64,000 nt of DNA from Roseofilum casamattae BLCC-M143 (GTDB taxonomy: Bacteria; Cyanobacteriota; Cyanobacteriia; Cyanobacteriales; Desertifilaceae): NCBI RefSeq assembly GCF_030068455.1, contig NZ_JAQOSQ010000006.1, positions 124,001-188,000 of the forward strand. Reading direction: 5' to 3'. How positions within the stretch are numbered: the first letter of the stretch is position 1; each line of letters opens with the position of its first letter. Of this stretch, positions 53,448-62,913 are shown in pieces. A model generated the notes under the pieces. The model did no database searches, was not told the DNA's origin, and saw only the letters and a program-made list of their open reading frames with translations. Made by a program: the position numbers and the translations under genes.

Positions 53448-53572
53448 AAAAAATAGTTATTATTGCTACATTTTTAGGGATAATGGAGATATAGCGCTTC
53501 ACCTTGCGATCGCGTGCCGTGTAACGCTCAAAATACTTGTAACACCACTATTCTCCCGTTCCTCCCATCACC

Positions 53573-54961
53573 ATGACTGCTTCCGAGCCATCTGTCCCAA
53601 TTGACTTACCCTCATACCCGGCAAAAAATAGCCAATTCTTATCGCAAAATCCCCATCTTACCTCTGGTTTTGATGGCAAAAATCCTCCCCCACCGGAACT
53701 GATTAATACCTGCGTCCATTGCGGTTTTTGTCTCGCCACTTGTCCGAGTTATCGAATTTTAGGACAAGAAATGGATTCTCCTCGAGGCAGAATTTACAGC
53801 ATGGACGCGATTCACAAAGGAGAAGCATCTCTTGCCAACAGCGCGCAACATTTTGATAGCTGTTTGGGATGTTTAGCCTGCACGACAACTTGTCCGTCTG
53901 GTGTAAGATACGACACCTTGATTGCAGCGACTAGACACCAAGTCGAACGCAATATTAATCGCAGCATTAGCGATCGCGCAATTCGTGCCTTACTCTTCAA
54001 TCTTTTTCCCTATCCAAACCGATTGCGTCCCTTATTATATCCTCTCTATCTCTATCAAAAATCGGGATTGCAAACTCTGGTTCGCCGTCTGGAATTTTTA
54101 CCAAAACTATTTCCTCGGCTCTTGGCAATGGAATCGATTTTACCTAAAATTTCCCTACCTGCTCTGCACCACTCTTTTGCCGATATCATTCCCGCTCGCG
54201 GAACCCAACGCTATCGAGTCGGAATGATTCTCGGATGCGTTCAGCGCCTCTTTTTCCATCCTGTCAATGCTGCAACCGTGCGCGTCTTAACCGGAAATGG
54301 ATGCGAAGTTGTTATCCCCAAAAACCAAAGCTGTTGCGGCGCGCTTCCAGAACATCAAGGACAAACCCAACAAGCTCAAGATCTAGCTCGTCAGATCGTC
54401 GATGCCTTTGCCGAAACAGAGGTAGATTATATCATTATTAATGCGGCAGGTTGCGGCCATACCCTGAAAGAATACGATCGCATTCTCGCTGACGATCCTG
54501 ACTATTGCGATCGCGCGAAACAGTTCGCGAGTAAGGTGAAAGATATCCAAGAATTTTTAGCCGAAATTGGATTAACTGCTCCCTTGTCTCCTCTATCTCC
54601 AGAAAAACTAAACATCGTTTATCAAGATGCTTGCCATCTGTTGCACGGACAAAAAATTAGCGTTCAACCCCGTCAACTCCTGAAACAAATTCCTGGAGTT
54701 CAACTCGCCGAACCTATCGATGCGGCATTGTGTTGTGGTAGTGCGGGAGTTTATAACATGCTACAACCCGATGTGGCAGAAGAATTGGGCAGACAAAAAG
54801 TCAATAATTTGTTGCAAACAGGAGCAAACCTAATCGCATCCCCCAACCCCGGATGCAGCCTGCAAATTTCCAAACACTTGAAACACCAGGAAAAAACCGT
54901 TCCGGTGTTCCATCCCATGGAGTTATTAGATTATTCCATGCGTGGAGAGACTATTAGTTAG
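53573..54961 (+). CDS. glcF: glycolate oxidase iron-sulfur subunit GlcF
   Basis: GlcF passes electrons from the GlcD/GlcE flavins through two 4Fe-4S clusters to the quinone pool. The 462-residue product has the cluster motifs CVHCGFCLATCPS (about residues 47-59) and CLGCLACTTTCPSG (about 101-114). Two CCG-type cysteine-rich domains follow (NQSCCGALPEHQG and AALCCGSAGVYNMLQP), typical of heterodisulfide reductase-like subunits. The N-terminal 40 residues are Pro/Ser-rich. It follows glcE by 170 bp on the same strand. Its stop codon overlaps by 8 bp the end of the convergent kinase gene. Confidence 0.94.
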   Translation: MTASEPSVPIDLPSYPAKNSQFLSQNPHLTSGFDGKNPPPPELINTCVHCGFCLATCPSYRILGQEMDSPRGRIYSMDAIHKGEASLANSAQHFDSCLGCLACTTTCPSGVRYDTLIAATRHQVERNINRSISDRAIRALLFNLFPYPNRLRPLLYPLYLYQKSGLQTLVRRLEFLPKLFPRLLAMESILPKISLPALHHSFADIIPARGTQRYRVGMILGCVQRLFFHPVNAATVRVLTGNGCEVVIPKNQSCCGALPEHQGQTQQAQDLARQIVDAFAETEVDYIIINAAGCGHTLKEYDRILADDPDYCDRAKQFASKVKDIQEFLAEIGLTAPLSPLSPEKLNIVYQDACHLLHGQKISVQPRQLLKQIPGVQLAEPIDAALCCGSAGVYNMLQPDVAEELGRQKVNNLLQTGANLIASPNPGCSLQISKHLKHQEKTVPVFHPMELLDYSMRGETIS

Positions 54962-56321
54962 AATCTGTCTCCGTCAAGCTAACCGGCAAACAAATCTCGA
55001 ACGTTGTTCCAACTCCAACTTCCGATCGCAGTTTTAGCTCTCCCTGATGCTTTTCGGTCACAATTTGGTGAGAAATGGCCAATCCCAACCCAGTTCCTTT
55101 CCCGATCGGTTTCGTCGTGAAAAAGGTTTCAAAAATTTTCGTTTGAATCTCGATAGGAATACCGGTTCCATTATCAGAAATTGTAACTTTGACCCGATCG
55201 CAACCCTCCAAGTCTTCCACAAACTCGGTGGCGATCGTAATTTCCGGTTGCCATCCTTCAACCTTTGGGCGATCGTTCAACGCGTCAATGGCATTCGCGA
55301 TCAAGTTCATAAACACTTGGCTTAATTGTCCGGAATAGCATTCAATCATGGGGATATCGCCATAATTTTTGCTCAGATTAATCCCGTATTTTAGCTTATT
55401 GCGTAGAATCAGCAACGTGCTATCAATACATTTATGCAAATCTGCTTGTTGGGCGTGATTCTCTCCCATATGCGAGAAACTATGCATTCCTCCGACTAAC
55501 TGATTCAGTCGCTCCGAACTTTCTTGCATACTGGACAAAAGTTCGGGTAAATCTTCTTCCAAATAGTCAAACTCAATCTCCTCCTTTAAATCCTCAATGG
55601 ACTCTGGATCTTCTCCTATCTCTGCCTGATAGGATTCTGCCAAACTCATTAAATCTTCACTATAGTTTTTCAGAAACTTCACATTTCCCCAAATGGTATT
55701 CACCGGATTTCTAATTTCATGAGCTAATCCGGCAATCATTTGTCCCAAACTCGCCAACTTCTCCGTTTGGATGGTATGGGCTTGCATATTTTCTCGTAAA
55801 AGTTTCGTCGTCAGTTCGTGAATTTTTGACTGAGCTAACAGTAGCTGATGCACGTCGAGCAAACAATATTTCTCGGGAGAGCATTCGATAATTAAGGGTT
55901 CGTAGAGCTTTTCCGGAGGCCGCTCTAAAGAAAGTGCTGCCGCTTTTACGATCGCCATATTACCGGAAAATACCCGATCGTCAGATGTATGGCGTCCGCC
56001 TACTTTGTGATTGGCCAATCGATTTAAAACTCTAATCTCGCGCCGGATAAAAACTTCTAAACCATAAGGACGGCTCAGTTGTTCTAGAAAGCGTCTTCGG
56101 GAAATCATACCGGCTAGCTTCGCCCCATCGGTTAAGATGACGCCAGGCAAGAGAGAATGTTGTTTAAATATTTGAGCAACAACCCGCCCGGGTTCTTCAA
56201 CATCTACACAACATTGCCATAGAGGAAGATCTTTAAGAGTTGACTCCAGGTTCAGCTCAGACGCTTCAATGCCTGATTTGCTGATGACTGGAGCGAGGAA
56301 GTCTGCCACTGCTACCACCAT
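54954..56321 (-). CDS. sensor histidine kinase with N-terminal CBS-like region
   Basis: A soluble two-component kinase of about 455 residues from the ATG at 56321; a TTG at 56336 would extend it by five residues. The N-terminal 165 residues hold two CBS-like segments (VAQIFKQHSLLPGVILTDGAKLAGMISRRRFLEQL and LERPPEKLYEPLIIECSPEKYCLLDVHQLLL), read in blocks. The HisKA domain has phospho-acceptor His201 (GLAHEIRNPVNTIWGN) and the ATPase domain has SDNGTGIP and [11 protein letters not shown]. The core is clearly related to that of the phytochrome kinase in this window, including IECYxxQLxQVFMNLxxNAIDAL. No receiver gene is adjacent. Its end overlaps glcF in opposite orientation. Confidence 0.9.
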   Translation of the reverse strand: MVVAVADFLAPVISKSGIEASELNLESTLKDLPLWQCCVDVEEPGRVVAQIFKQHSLLPGVILTDGAKLAGMISRRRFLEQLSRPYGLEVFIRREIRVLNRLANHKVGGRHTSDDRVFSGNMAIVKAAALSLERPPEKLYEPLIIECSPEKYCLLDVHQLLLAQSKIHELTTKLLRENMQAHTIQTEKLASLGQMIAGLAHEIRNPVNTIWGNVKFLKNYSEDLMSLAESYQAEIGEDPESIEDLKEEIEFDYLEEDLPELLSSMQESSERLNQLVGGMHSFSHMGENHAQQADLHKCIDSTLLILRNKLKYGINLSKNYGDIPMIECYSGQLSQVFMNLIANAIDALNDRPKVEGWQPEITIATEFVEDLEGCDRVKVTISDNGTGIPIEIQTKIFETFFTTKPIGKGTGLGLAISHQIVTEKHQGELKLRSEVGVGTTFEICLPVSLTETDSN

Positions 56322-56458
56322 TACTTTCACTCGCAAAAAAAAACTATATTCTATTGTAAATAAAACCTAGAATATTTACCATCAATCTTCAAGATTTAAG
56401 ATAATCGATCGCCGTTTTTAATTAAACTATTCTTTATCTAATTTAACCTATTCTTAAC

Positions 56459-57025
56459 CTAAGAAAATCTGTCCGATGATTGGGTCGATTGGTACAATCG
56501 CGATCGCACTCGATCCAGACAAAACTCCTGCACCAACTCCCATCCCCAGGACGATCGCAGTTCCGGCCGTTTATGGGGCGTCACGATCAGCAGGCGATCG
56601 CCAATTAAACTGAGCTGATACGCAACTCCGGGCAACCGCGATAACTCAACTAAATGCAAAGCAAAACTACAGACAATTAATCCATAATATTGTCCTAACA
56701 AGATTCCTTGTTCGATTTGCTCGAATCGATATCCTTTTGCTTCTTGTCCCGTCCGCTGATAATAGGCCTCCTGAGTATACGGATCGATCCCCTCAATCCC
56801 CAGATAACCCAACTGACGCAATACTAATGTGACTTCGCCACTACCGCAGGCCAAGTCTAAAATAGGTAACCCATCTCTGGGTAAATCTTGCACGGACTGC
56901 ACCAGCACCTTGGCGATCGCTCCCTCGTGGGGATTGCGATAAAAAGCTCCATACTCCTCATAGAACTCCTCCACTCCACAGGTCTCGTAAGCGCGGCGAA
57001 TCGATCGCTCCAACTGAGAATCCAT
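56459..57025 (-). CDS. class I SAM-dependent methyltransferase
   Basis: A 188-residue small methyltransferase. Motif I is LPILDLACGSGEVTLVLRQLG (about residues 55-75), with GIEGIDPYTQEAY as the acidic end of strand 2, and ILLGQYYGLIVCSFALHLVE as motif IV. The substrate is unknown. The start MDSQLERSIRRAYETCGVEEFYEEYGAFYRNPHEGAI is typical of a cyanobacterial group of stand-alone methyltransferases. It is divergent from the PRC-barrel gene, 216 bp apart, and downstream of nothing obviously linked. Confidence 0.9.
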   Translation of the reverse strand: MDSQLERSIRRAYETCGVEEFYEEYGAFYRNPHEGAIAKVLVQSVQDLPRDGLPILDLACGSGEVTLVLRQLGYLGIEGIDPYTQEAYYQRTGQEAKGYRFEQIEQGILLGQYYGLIVCSFALHLVELSRLPGVAYQLSLIGDRLLIVTPHKRPELRSSWGWELVQEFCLDRVRSRLYQSTQSSDRFS

Positions 57026-57241
57026 AATCCCGACCTAACCCATAGCAACCGAACCAACGCTCTTCCATCCGGTTCGGCGATCGCCCGCTTGCCCCCTCCT
57101 GCGAACCAGAGTAAACTTAAGTTAAGGTTGAATGCCAAACAACCTTTCCGTGCTGACTCCACCCAAACCGGTCGGGAAAAGGTCAGCTCGACAGCCAATA
57201 GAACCCAATACTTCGAGAAGAAGAGGACTCGTTCCCTAATA

Positions 57242-58216
57242 ATGATATCGGAAAAAATCAGCCAACGCTCTGACTTCCTTGGAACCCAAGTCATCGCCCG
57301 CAGTACGGGGAGACGCTTGGGAGTCGTCAGCCAACTGTGGGTCGATATTGACCAGCGCGAAGTTGTCGCCGTCAGCCTGCGAGATAATCTCATCACAGGG
57401 ACTCTGGCCGGAATTCCTCGCTATATGTACCTCAGCTACGTTCGCCAAGTAGGGGATGTCATCCTCGTTGATGATGAAGAAGTCCTCGAAGACATCAATG
57501 TAGAGGTATACGGCAGCCTGATTGGTAGCGAAGTGATTACCGAATCTGGGGAACCTCTCGGCCGGGTTAGAGGCTACCGCTTCGATACGGAAACCTATCA
57601 AGTCACCTCTCTGATCGTTGCCTCCATTGGTTTGCCGCTCATTCCGGAACAAGTCGTCAGCACCTACGAATTGACCATCGACCAAATCGTCAGCAGCGGC
57701 CCCAACCGCCTGATCGTCTTTGAAGGAGCCGAAGACCAAATGGTGCAACTGAGCGTTGGCGTCCTCGAGCGCTTGGGAGTGGCTCAACCCCCTTGGGAGC
57801 GAGATGGAGCCGAACCCCACGTCATGCCTACCATCGATACTGACAAGCAATTGCCAACAGGCACTCCCTTGCCCGCTCCGGAACCGCGACAAGATAGAGA
57901 ACCGGTGATGGAAGAAGCTTGGAGTGACGATAACTACGAAGAAACTCAACCCGAGCCGATGCGCCGGTTCGAGCAACCGCAACCGAGATACGAAGAAGCG
58001 AACTGGGGCGATGAGGCAGACGACGATGACTATCGCGAACCGAGCTATACGATTAACCCTCCCGAACCGGAAGAGACGCCAAAGGAGAGCGCCTACGAAC
58101 CCAGCTATACAGAACTAAAAGAAGATGCCTGGGCCGATGATGGTAACGACGATCTTTACGATCGCCCGAAAGTCAATATCCCGGAACCGGTTAAAAATCC
58201 CGAATACGAAGGATAA
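57242..58216 (+). CDS. PRC-barrel domain protein with acidic tail
   Basis: A 324-residue protein. Two PRC-barrel-like beta domains lie at about 8-80 (SDFLGTQVIARSTGRRLGVVSQLWVDIDQREVVAVSLRDN) and 90-160 (LIGSEVITESGEPLGRVRGYRFDTETYQVTSLIVAS), read in blocks, as in photosynthetic reaction-centre H subunits and RNA-metabolism adaptors. The region after about residue 200 is acidic, disordered and rich in Pro, Glu and Tyr, with repeats of the EPSYT/AYEPSYTE kind. In cyanobacteria such proteins are associated with photosystem or thylakoid functions, but the role is unproven. The ATG at 57242 is the best start; the open frame extends upstream into the divergent promoter region. Confidence 0.88.
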   Translation: MISEKISQRSDFLGTQVIARSTGRRLGVVSQLWVDIDQREVVAVSLRDNLITGTLAGIPRYMYLSYVRQVGDVILVDDEEVLEDINVEVYGSLIGSEVITESGEPLGRVRGYRFDTETYQVTSLIVASIGLPLIPEQVVSTYELTIDQIVSSGPNRLIVFEGAEDQMVQLSVGVLERLGVAQPPWERDGAEPHVMPTIDTDKQLPTGTPLPAPEPRQDREPVMEEAWSDDNYEETQPEPMRRFEQPQPRYEEANWGDEADDDDYREPSYTINPPEPEETPKESAYEPSYTELKEDAWADDGNDDLYDRPKVNIPEPVKNPEYEG

Positions 58217-58308
58217 ATAGTCGAGCAGCAATGAGATGATATCCTTAACGGCGATCTGATTGCTCGCTGTTGGATTTAGTGTCGATCCCACCCTTAGTGG
58301 TATCTGTG

Positions 58309-59118
58309 ATGACGATTCAAAAAATTCCCATAGCACCGTTACAAAAAATCCGCACCTATTTGACTCAAACCTTAATTCTCCCAGATAGCGAAGATCGACC
58401 CCATTCTCTTTCCATGGATGCAGCGGACGACCTCCCAGAACCGGAATCCATCGACGAACTGAGTGGTTTATTTAACCTCGGTGGCGACGAGCAAGAGTCC
58501 GAGTTGATCCCTCAATCGCCCGATCGACTTTGGTTTATCAGTACGGTCAATCCTGCTGCTCCCTTACGCAAACTCCCCGGATTGCGCTTAAAACCCGGTT
58601 TGCGGCTGGTGAGTTATGTCTGCCGCTATCTAGGTCAACCGGAAGCCGAAGGGATTGGAGTGACCTGGGCAGTTCCGGAAGAGTTTGGCAGCACCGCCGA
58701 ACTCGAAGCCGCCTTAGCCAGTTGTGAAACGAAGGATGCTCTGCCCCATCCCCAAGGTGCCCTAGAACATTTTATGCTAGCAATTGAAGGCGATCGCACC
58801 CCAGCTTCCTTTCTCTGTGCATCCCTCCTGCGCCGACACATAGAAGACTTTCTCCAGCCAAAAAGCGCTCGACAATGGAGTCACCATCGTTTAATCGACT
58901 CCCTACCGAAGAAAGCGATCTGGCAAGGAAAAACTCAGATTAAAGATTATGTCCCTAAAGTCCGACTACTTGGCGATCGCCAAGTGGCCGTAGAATACTT
59001 TACCTGTCGCACCACCTCACCGATCGCCATCTTTCGGCATCGCGAACAATATCCTCCCTCCAGCTACTACGGACAAGCCATAGATCGGGCAGTGGCCGTT
59101 CCTGGCAATCGGAAGTAG
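58309..59118 (+). CDS. conserved hypothetical protein, 269 residues
   Basis: I do not recognise this family. The N-terminal 80 residues are acidic and probably disordered (ADDLPEPESIDELSGLF), after a short MTIQKIPIAPLQKIRTYL helix. The folded part (about 80-265) contains LWFISTVNPAAPLRKLPGLRLKPGLRLVSYVCRYLG, EGIGVTWAVPEEFGSTAELEAALASCE, a helix DRTPASFLCASLLRRHIEDFL and a C-terminal AIFRHREQYPPSSYYGQAIDRA. No signal peptide or membrane segment. The ATG at 58309 is preferred over a TTG at 58270. It follows the PRC-barrel gene by about 90 bp and precedes icd by 70 bp, so it may be co-transcribed with either. Confidence 0.75.
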   Translation: MTIQKIPIAPLQKIRTYLTQTLILPDSEDRPHSLSMDAADDLPEPESIDELSGLFNLGGDEQESELIPQSPDRLWFISTVNPAAPLRKLPGLRLKPGLRLVSYVCRYLGQPEAEGIGVTWAVPEEFGSTAELEAALASCETKDALPHPQGALEHFMLAIEGDRTPASFLCASLLRRHIEDFLQPKSARQWSHHRLIDSLPKKAIWQGKTQIKDYVPKVRLLGDRQVAVEYFTCRTTSPIAIFRHREQYPPSSYYGQAIDRAVAVPGNRK

Positions 59119-59187
59119 CGACGTTATGTTTGACGGGTGACTGACACCTGGTATCATGGCCAACGGATCTGAGATGGCCATACCCCC

Positions 59188-60609
59188 ATGTACGATAAAA
59201 TTACCCCCCCAACCAAAGGCGAAAAGATTACCTTCAGCGAAGGTAAACCTATCGTTCCCGACTGTCCGATCGTTCCCTTCATTCGCGGAGATGGTACGGG
59301 GGTAGACCTGTGGCCTGCCTCTCAGAAAGTCTTTGATGCTGCCGTAAAAGCTGCCTATGGCGGTCAGCGCGAAATTTCCTGGTTTAAAATTTATGCTGGC
59401 GACGAAGCGTGCGAGCAATACGGAACCTATCAATACTTGCCTGAAGACACCCTAAACGCCATTCGCGAATATGGCGTTGCGATCAAAGGGCCCCTCACCA
59501 CCCCTATTGGCGGCGGCATTCGTTCCCTCAACGTTGCTCTGCGCCAAATCTTCGACCTCTATGCCTGCGTTCGTCCCTGTCGTTACTACACCGGAACCCC
59601 ATCCCCCCACAAAACCCCAGAAAAAATGAACGTCATTATCTATCGGGAAAATACCGAAGATATTTACCTGGGTATTGAGTGGTATGAAGGCACGGAACTG
59701 GCAAAAAAACTGATCGACTATCTCAACAATGACTTAATTCCCGCGACTCCCGAGCATGGGAAAAAACAAATTCGTCTCGACTCCGGCATCGGCATTAAAC
59801 CGATTAGTAAAACCGGCAGTCAGCGATTGGTCAAACGGGCGATCGAAAATGCGTTGCGCCTGCCCAAAGACAAGCAAATGGTCACCTTAGTTCATAAAGG
59901 CAATATTATGAAATACACTGAGGGAGCCTTCCGCGATTGGGGCTACGAACTGGCAACGACTGAGTTTCGCCAAGAATGCGTGACCGAGCGCGAATCCTGG
60001 ATTTTGGGCAACAAAGAAGCCAATCCCGACATTAGTTTAGAAGACAATGCCCGCAAGCTAGAACCCGGTTATGATGCCCTAACGGCTGAAAAGAAAGCTG
60101 AAGCTTGTGCCGAAGTACAGCAAGTTCTCGATGCGATTTGGGAGAGTCATGGCGATGGGAAATGGAAAGAAAAAATCATGGTCAACGACCGGATTGCCGA
60201 TAGCATTTTCCAACAACTGCAAACTCGTCCGGGAGAATATTCTGTCCTGGCTACGATGAACTTAAATGGCGACTATCTCTCTGATGCAGCGGCAGCGATT
60301 GTTGGCGGATTGGGCATGGGGCCCGGAGCAAATATTGGCGATAGTTGTGCCATTTTTGAAGCCACTCACGGTACGGCTCCCAAACATGCCGGTCTCGATC
60401 GCGTTAACCCCGGATCGGTCATTTTATCCGGAGTGATGATGTTAGAATATATGGGTTGGCAAGAAGCTGCCGATTTAATTAAAAAGGGTCTGGAAACGGC
60501 GATTTCCAACCGAGAAGTGACCTACGATTTAGCTCGATTGATGGAGCCTCCGGTGGAGACACCGCTGAAGTGTTCGGAGTTTGCTGACGCGATTATCAAA
60601 CATTTTTAG
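59188..60609 (+). CDS. icd: NADP-dependent isocitrate dehydrogenase
   Basis: Icd decarboxylates isocitrate to 2-oxoglutarate, the carbon skeleton for ammonia assimilation in cyanobacteria. The 473-residue product has the long cyanobacterial form, with the substrate-loop [25 protein letters not shown] (SxNxxxR), [14 protein letters not shown], the metal/catalytic segment [27 protein letters not shown] and [24 protein letters not shown], which reads the NADP pocket in blocks. Full length. It is followed by the 18 bp inverted repeat at 60623-60690. No obvious NtcA site (GTA-N8-TAC) was noticed close to the start. Confidence 0.97.
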   Translation: MYDKITPPTKGEKITFSEGKPIVPDCPIVPFIRGDGTGVDLWPASQKVFDAAVKAAYGGQREISWFKIYAGDEACEQYGTYQYLPEDTLNAIREYGVAIKGPLTTPIGGGIRSLNVALRQIFDLYACVRPCRYYTGTPSPHKTPEKMNVIIYRENTEDIYLGIEWYEGTELAKKLIDYLNNDLIPATPEHGKKQIRLDSGIGIKPISKTGSQRLVKRAIENALRLPKDKQMVTLVHKGNIMKYTEGAFRDWGYELATTEFRQECVTERESWILGNKEANPDISLEDNARKLEPGYDALTAEKKAEACAEVQQVLDAIWESHGDGKWKEKIMVNDRIADSIFQQLQTRPGEYSVLATMNLNGDYLSDAAAAIVGGLGMGPGANIGDSCAIFEATHGTAPKHAGLDRVNPGSVILSGVMMLEYMGWQEAADLIKKGLETAISNREVTYDLARLMEPPVETPLKCSEFADAIIKHF

Positions 60610-60622
60610 CGAACTGAATGTT

Positions 60623-60690
60623 AGGGTAAACGCATAAAATTGTAATTGACAAACTGATGATTTTATGCATTACGTTAGTGCGTTTACCCT
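60623..60690. repeat. long interrupted inverted repeat after icd
   Basis: AGGGTAAACGCATAAAAT at 60623-60640 is matched on the other side by ATTTTATGC at 60660-60668 and GCGTTTACCCT at 60680-60690, which together give its reverse complement with 11-13 extra bases between them. It is AT-rich in the loop and starts 13 bp after the icd stop. It may act as a terminator or be a remnant of a small palindromic element. Confidence 0.6.
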
Positions 60691-60812
60691 CCCCTCAAAC
60701 CCACTTTTAATTCTACATTTTTAATTTTTAATTGAGATCGCCCGGTTTCCAAACTGGTAACGCTGGCACTAGAATCAATACCATCCCCTATACTAAAACC
60801 ATACCTTCACCT

Positions 60813-61379
60813 GTGAAGTCGTCGAGATCTCCATCGTCGCAACTGCCCCTCGATCGCACCCCCGATCCGGAGCAGCTCGACAACATCAAAGCCCAGCTCG
60901 ACCTGATCTTGCTGGCCCTAGAAGCCTTAGCCGGTATTGGTTCTGATGCCATGCTGCAAGCCGCTTCCCGGTTAGATTTGGAGGCAGTCAGCGATCGCGT
61001 AACCCTATGGCGGTTGCGGCAAGCGAGTCCTCTGCGCAAAGGGAGTGGCGGGCGGAAAAAATTGGATGTGGAAGAAGCAAGATCCCTCGTACTCATCTGT
61101 TGCGAGCTAGCCAAAACCCATCAAGAACTCATCCGTCGCGCTGTCGGTTTGCTCGAACAAGTCAGCGAAGACAACCGCCCTCCCCATACCGTTTCCCTCC
61201 TCGGAGATTATCTCGATCGCTTCACCAATACCTATCAAGAACGGATGCTCGATGGCGAGGAAACCTCTCCCGATGAACTGACTCACTTAGCCCTAAAACT
61301 GCTCATCGACCTGCTCTTCTACTCCGGCCCCGGCGGCCCCCGTCGCCTCTGGTTAGCCCTCCTCGACCGCTCCTTGTAA
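60813..61379 (+). CDS. DUF3038-domain protein
   Basis: A 188-residue helical cyanobacterial protein of unknown function. The GTG at 60813 gives a start KSSRSPSSQLPLDRTPDPEQLDNIKAQLDLILLALEALAGIG, and the folded part has AASRLDLEAVSDRVTLWRLRQASPLRKGSGGRKKLDVEEARSLVLICCELAKTHQELIRR. The C-terminal LIDLLFYSGPGGPRRLWLALLDRSL is typical. A TTG at 60732 would give a longer, less likely product. It is followed by the DUF4335 gene after 47 bp. DUF3038 and DUF4335 genes are commonly adjacent in cyanobacteria, which suggests a shared function. Confidence 0.9.
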   Translation: MKSSRSPSSQLPLDRTPDPEQLDNIKAQLDLILLALEALAGIGSDAMLQAASRLDLEAVSDRVTLWRLRQASPLRKGSGGRKKLDVEEARSLVLICCELAKTHQELIRRAVGLLEQVSEDNRPPHTVSLLGDYLDRFTNTYQERMLDGEETSPDELTHLALKLLIDLLFYSGPGGPRRLWLALLDRSL

Positions 61380-61426
61380 CCCGCCTATTTTTAAGTTTGC
61401 ATTTCTAATTTTTAATTGAAATAACT

Positions 61427-62839
61427 ATGGCTTCCTCAGTCATCCGACGCTATACTCCACCCACTTGTACTCTAGAGATCCTGGCGCGATCGTCTCCTCT
61501 TTCCCGGTGGATGAAACAAACCGCAATTAAAGATCTGAAATTTCGCTTGCGTTTCGACGACCCCCGTTCCAAGTCCGAATCTCCGGTCACAGTAAACGGC
61601 GATCGCATCCAACTCGAAACCCTCTGCGACACCGTCACCGTCTACGTGCAGAACTTTCTGGCCAACACTCCCGAACTGGTAGACAACAGCATTTCCCTCG
61701 AACCCCAAGGCCTGACTCGCCACTGCCTCAACCTCAGTTCCCTCGTCCCGGATGACAGCGAGCTATCCGTCGTGCTCAGTGCCTTACAATTGTTCGATCT
61801 GGCCGCTGCCCTCGAACAATATACGATGGATCTGGTGACTCTACCCGACACCACTCCAGTGGCAAAACCCAAGCCAACTCCCATGTACGGGTGGCGGTTT
61901 GCAGCCAGCTTTTTCATCAGTATGGGCATTACCGCTACCAGCGTTGTCTGGCTCAAAGACTTTTATCCCCAGCCCCAAGCTACCTTAGAAACCGCTAGTA
62001 GCAATGTTGGCGAAGAGGTTTACGATAACCCCTCAGTCGCTCAAACTCCGGAAACTCCAGCAGCCCTCGCAGAAGAAGAAAAGCTATCGGGAGATGCCGA
62101 AGTAGAAACCTTCACCTCCGACGAGCAACTGCCTCCCCCTCCTCCCCCAGGTGCGATCGCGCCAGAAACCCCTCCAGAGTCCCCAAGCGATATTACCTCA
62201 GCTCCCGAGTCCGTTGCCATACCCGCAGCTCCGAGTATTCCGCCTCCAACCATTACCGAACCGGAACCCGCTGTTATCTCGCCTCCTCCCGTCCTCTTAG
62301 AACCGCCACCGGAACTCGCGATCGTTCCAGAAACCCCCGACATTGCAGAAACTGAAGACTTTGCTCTCGAAAGCTTAGATGCAGCGTCCGCAGAACTGCC
62401 AGATCTCCCGCCCGCAGCAGCTCCCGCAGAACTGCCGGATCTCCCTCCCGCAGCAGTTCCCGAACTGCCTCCCACGGAACTGGATGAGGTGCTACCTTCA
62501 ACCGCGGCGAGAAGTGCTTCGCCTCCCGCAGCGATCGCCAGTGGTAATTTATTTGAGGGTATTCCGCAAGTGGCCGAAGTCCGCAGCTATTTTGAGGGAC
62601 GTTGGGAGCCTCCCGACAGCTTGAGTAAAACAGTTGAATATAAACTAACGCTCAATAGTGACGGAACTCTGCAAGCGATCTCTCCCCTCGGAGAAACGGC
62701 AGCCACCTATCTCGATCGCACGGGAATGCCATTATTGGGCGACCCCTTTGTCTCTCCCTCGTCAGGAAGTCCTTTACCTCCTATCCGCGTGGTCTTTTCT
62801 CCCGATGGAACAGTCCAAGCGTTTCCCCAAGCCGAGTAA
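61427..62839 (+). CDS. DUF4335-domain membrane protein with Pro/Ala/Glu-rich linker
   Basis: A 470-residue protein. The N-terminal 120 residues are the DUF4335 domain (SSVIRRYTPPTCTLEILARSSPLSRWMKQTAIKDLKFRLRFDDPR, VNGDRIQLETLCDTVTVYVQNFL). One membrane segment follows at about 148-170 (WRFAASFFISMGITATSVVW). Then come a long low-complexity Pro/Ala/Glu region (about 185-365), including a 36-base repeat encoding AELPDLPPAA, and a folded C-terminal end (about 375-470) with VRSYFEGRWEPPDSLSKTVEYKLTLNSDGTLQAI, as in TonB-like C-terminal domains. The long linker could span the periplasm. It is paired with DUF3038 upstream. Function unknown. Confidence 0.88.
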   Translation: MASSVIRRYTPPTCTLEILARSSPLSRWMKQTAIKDLKFRLRFDDPRSKSESPVTVNGDRIQLETLCDTVTVYVQNFLANTPELVDNSISLEPQGLTRHCLNLSSLVPDDSELSVVLSALQLFDLAAALEQYTMDLVTLPDTTPVAKPKPTPMYGWRFAASFFISMGITATSVVWLKDFYPQPQATLETASSNVGEEVYDNPSVAQTPETPAALAEEEKLSGDAEVETFTSDEQLPPPPPPGAIAPETPPESPSDITSAPESVAIPAAPSIPPPTITEPEPAVISPPPVLLEPPPELAIVPETPDIAETEDFALESLDAASAELPDLPPAAAPAELPDLPPAAVPELPPTELDEVLPSTAARSASPPAAIASGNLFEGIPQVAEVRSYFEGRWEPPDSLSKTVEYKLTLNSDGTLQAISPLGETAATYLDRTGMPLLGDPFVSPSSGSPLPPIRVVFSPDGTVQAFPQAE

Positions 62840-62913
62840 TTATAGCTCGCCAGTATTCCCTGTTCCCTATTACCAAGGGAAAGAAGTGTATCATTATCGA
62901 CAAATAATTAACT

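Noticed and set aside
57236-57982. 248-residue minus-strand open frame
   Set aside because: It is antisense to the PRC-barrel protein, whose translation shows recognisable domains.
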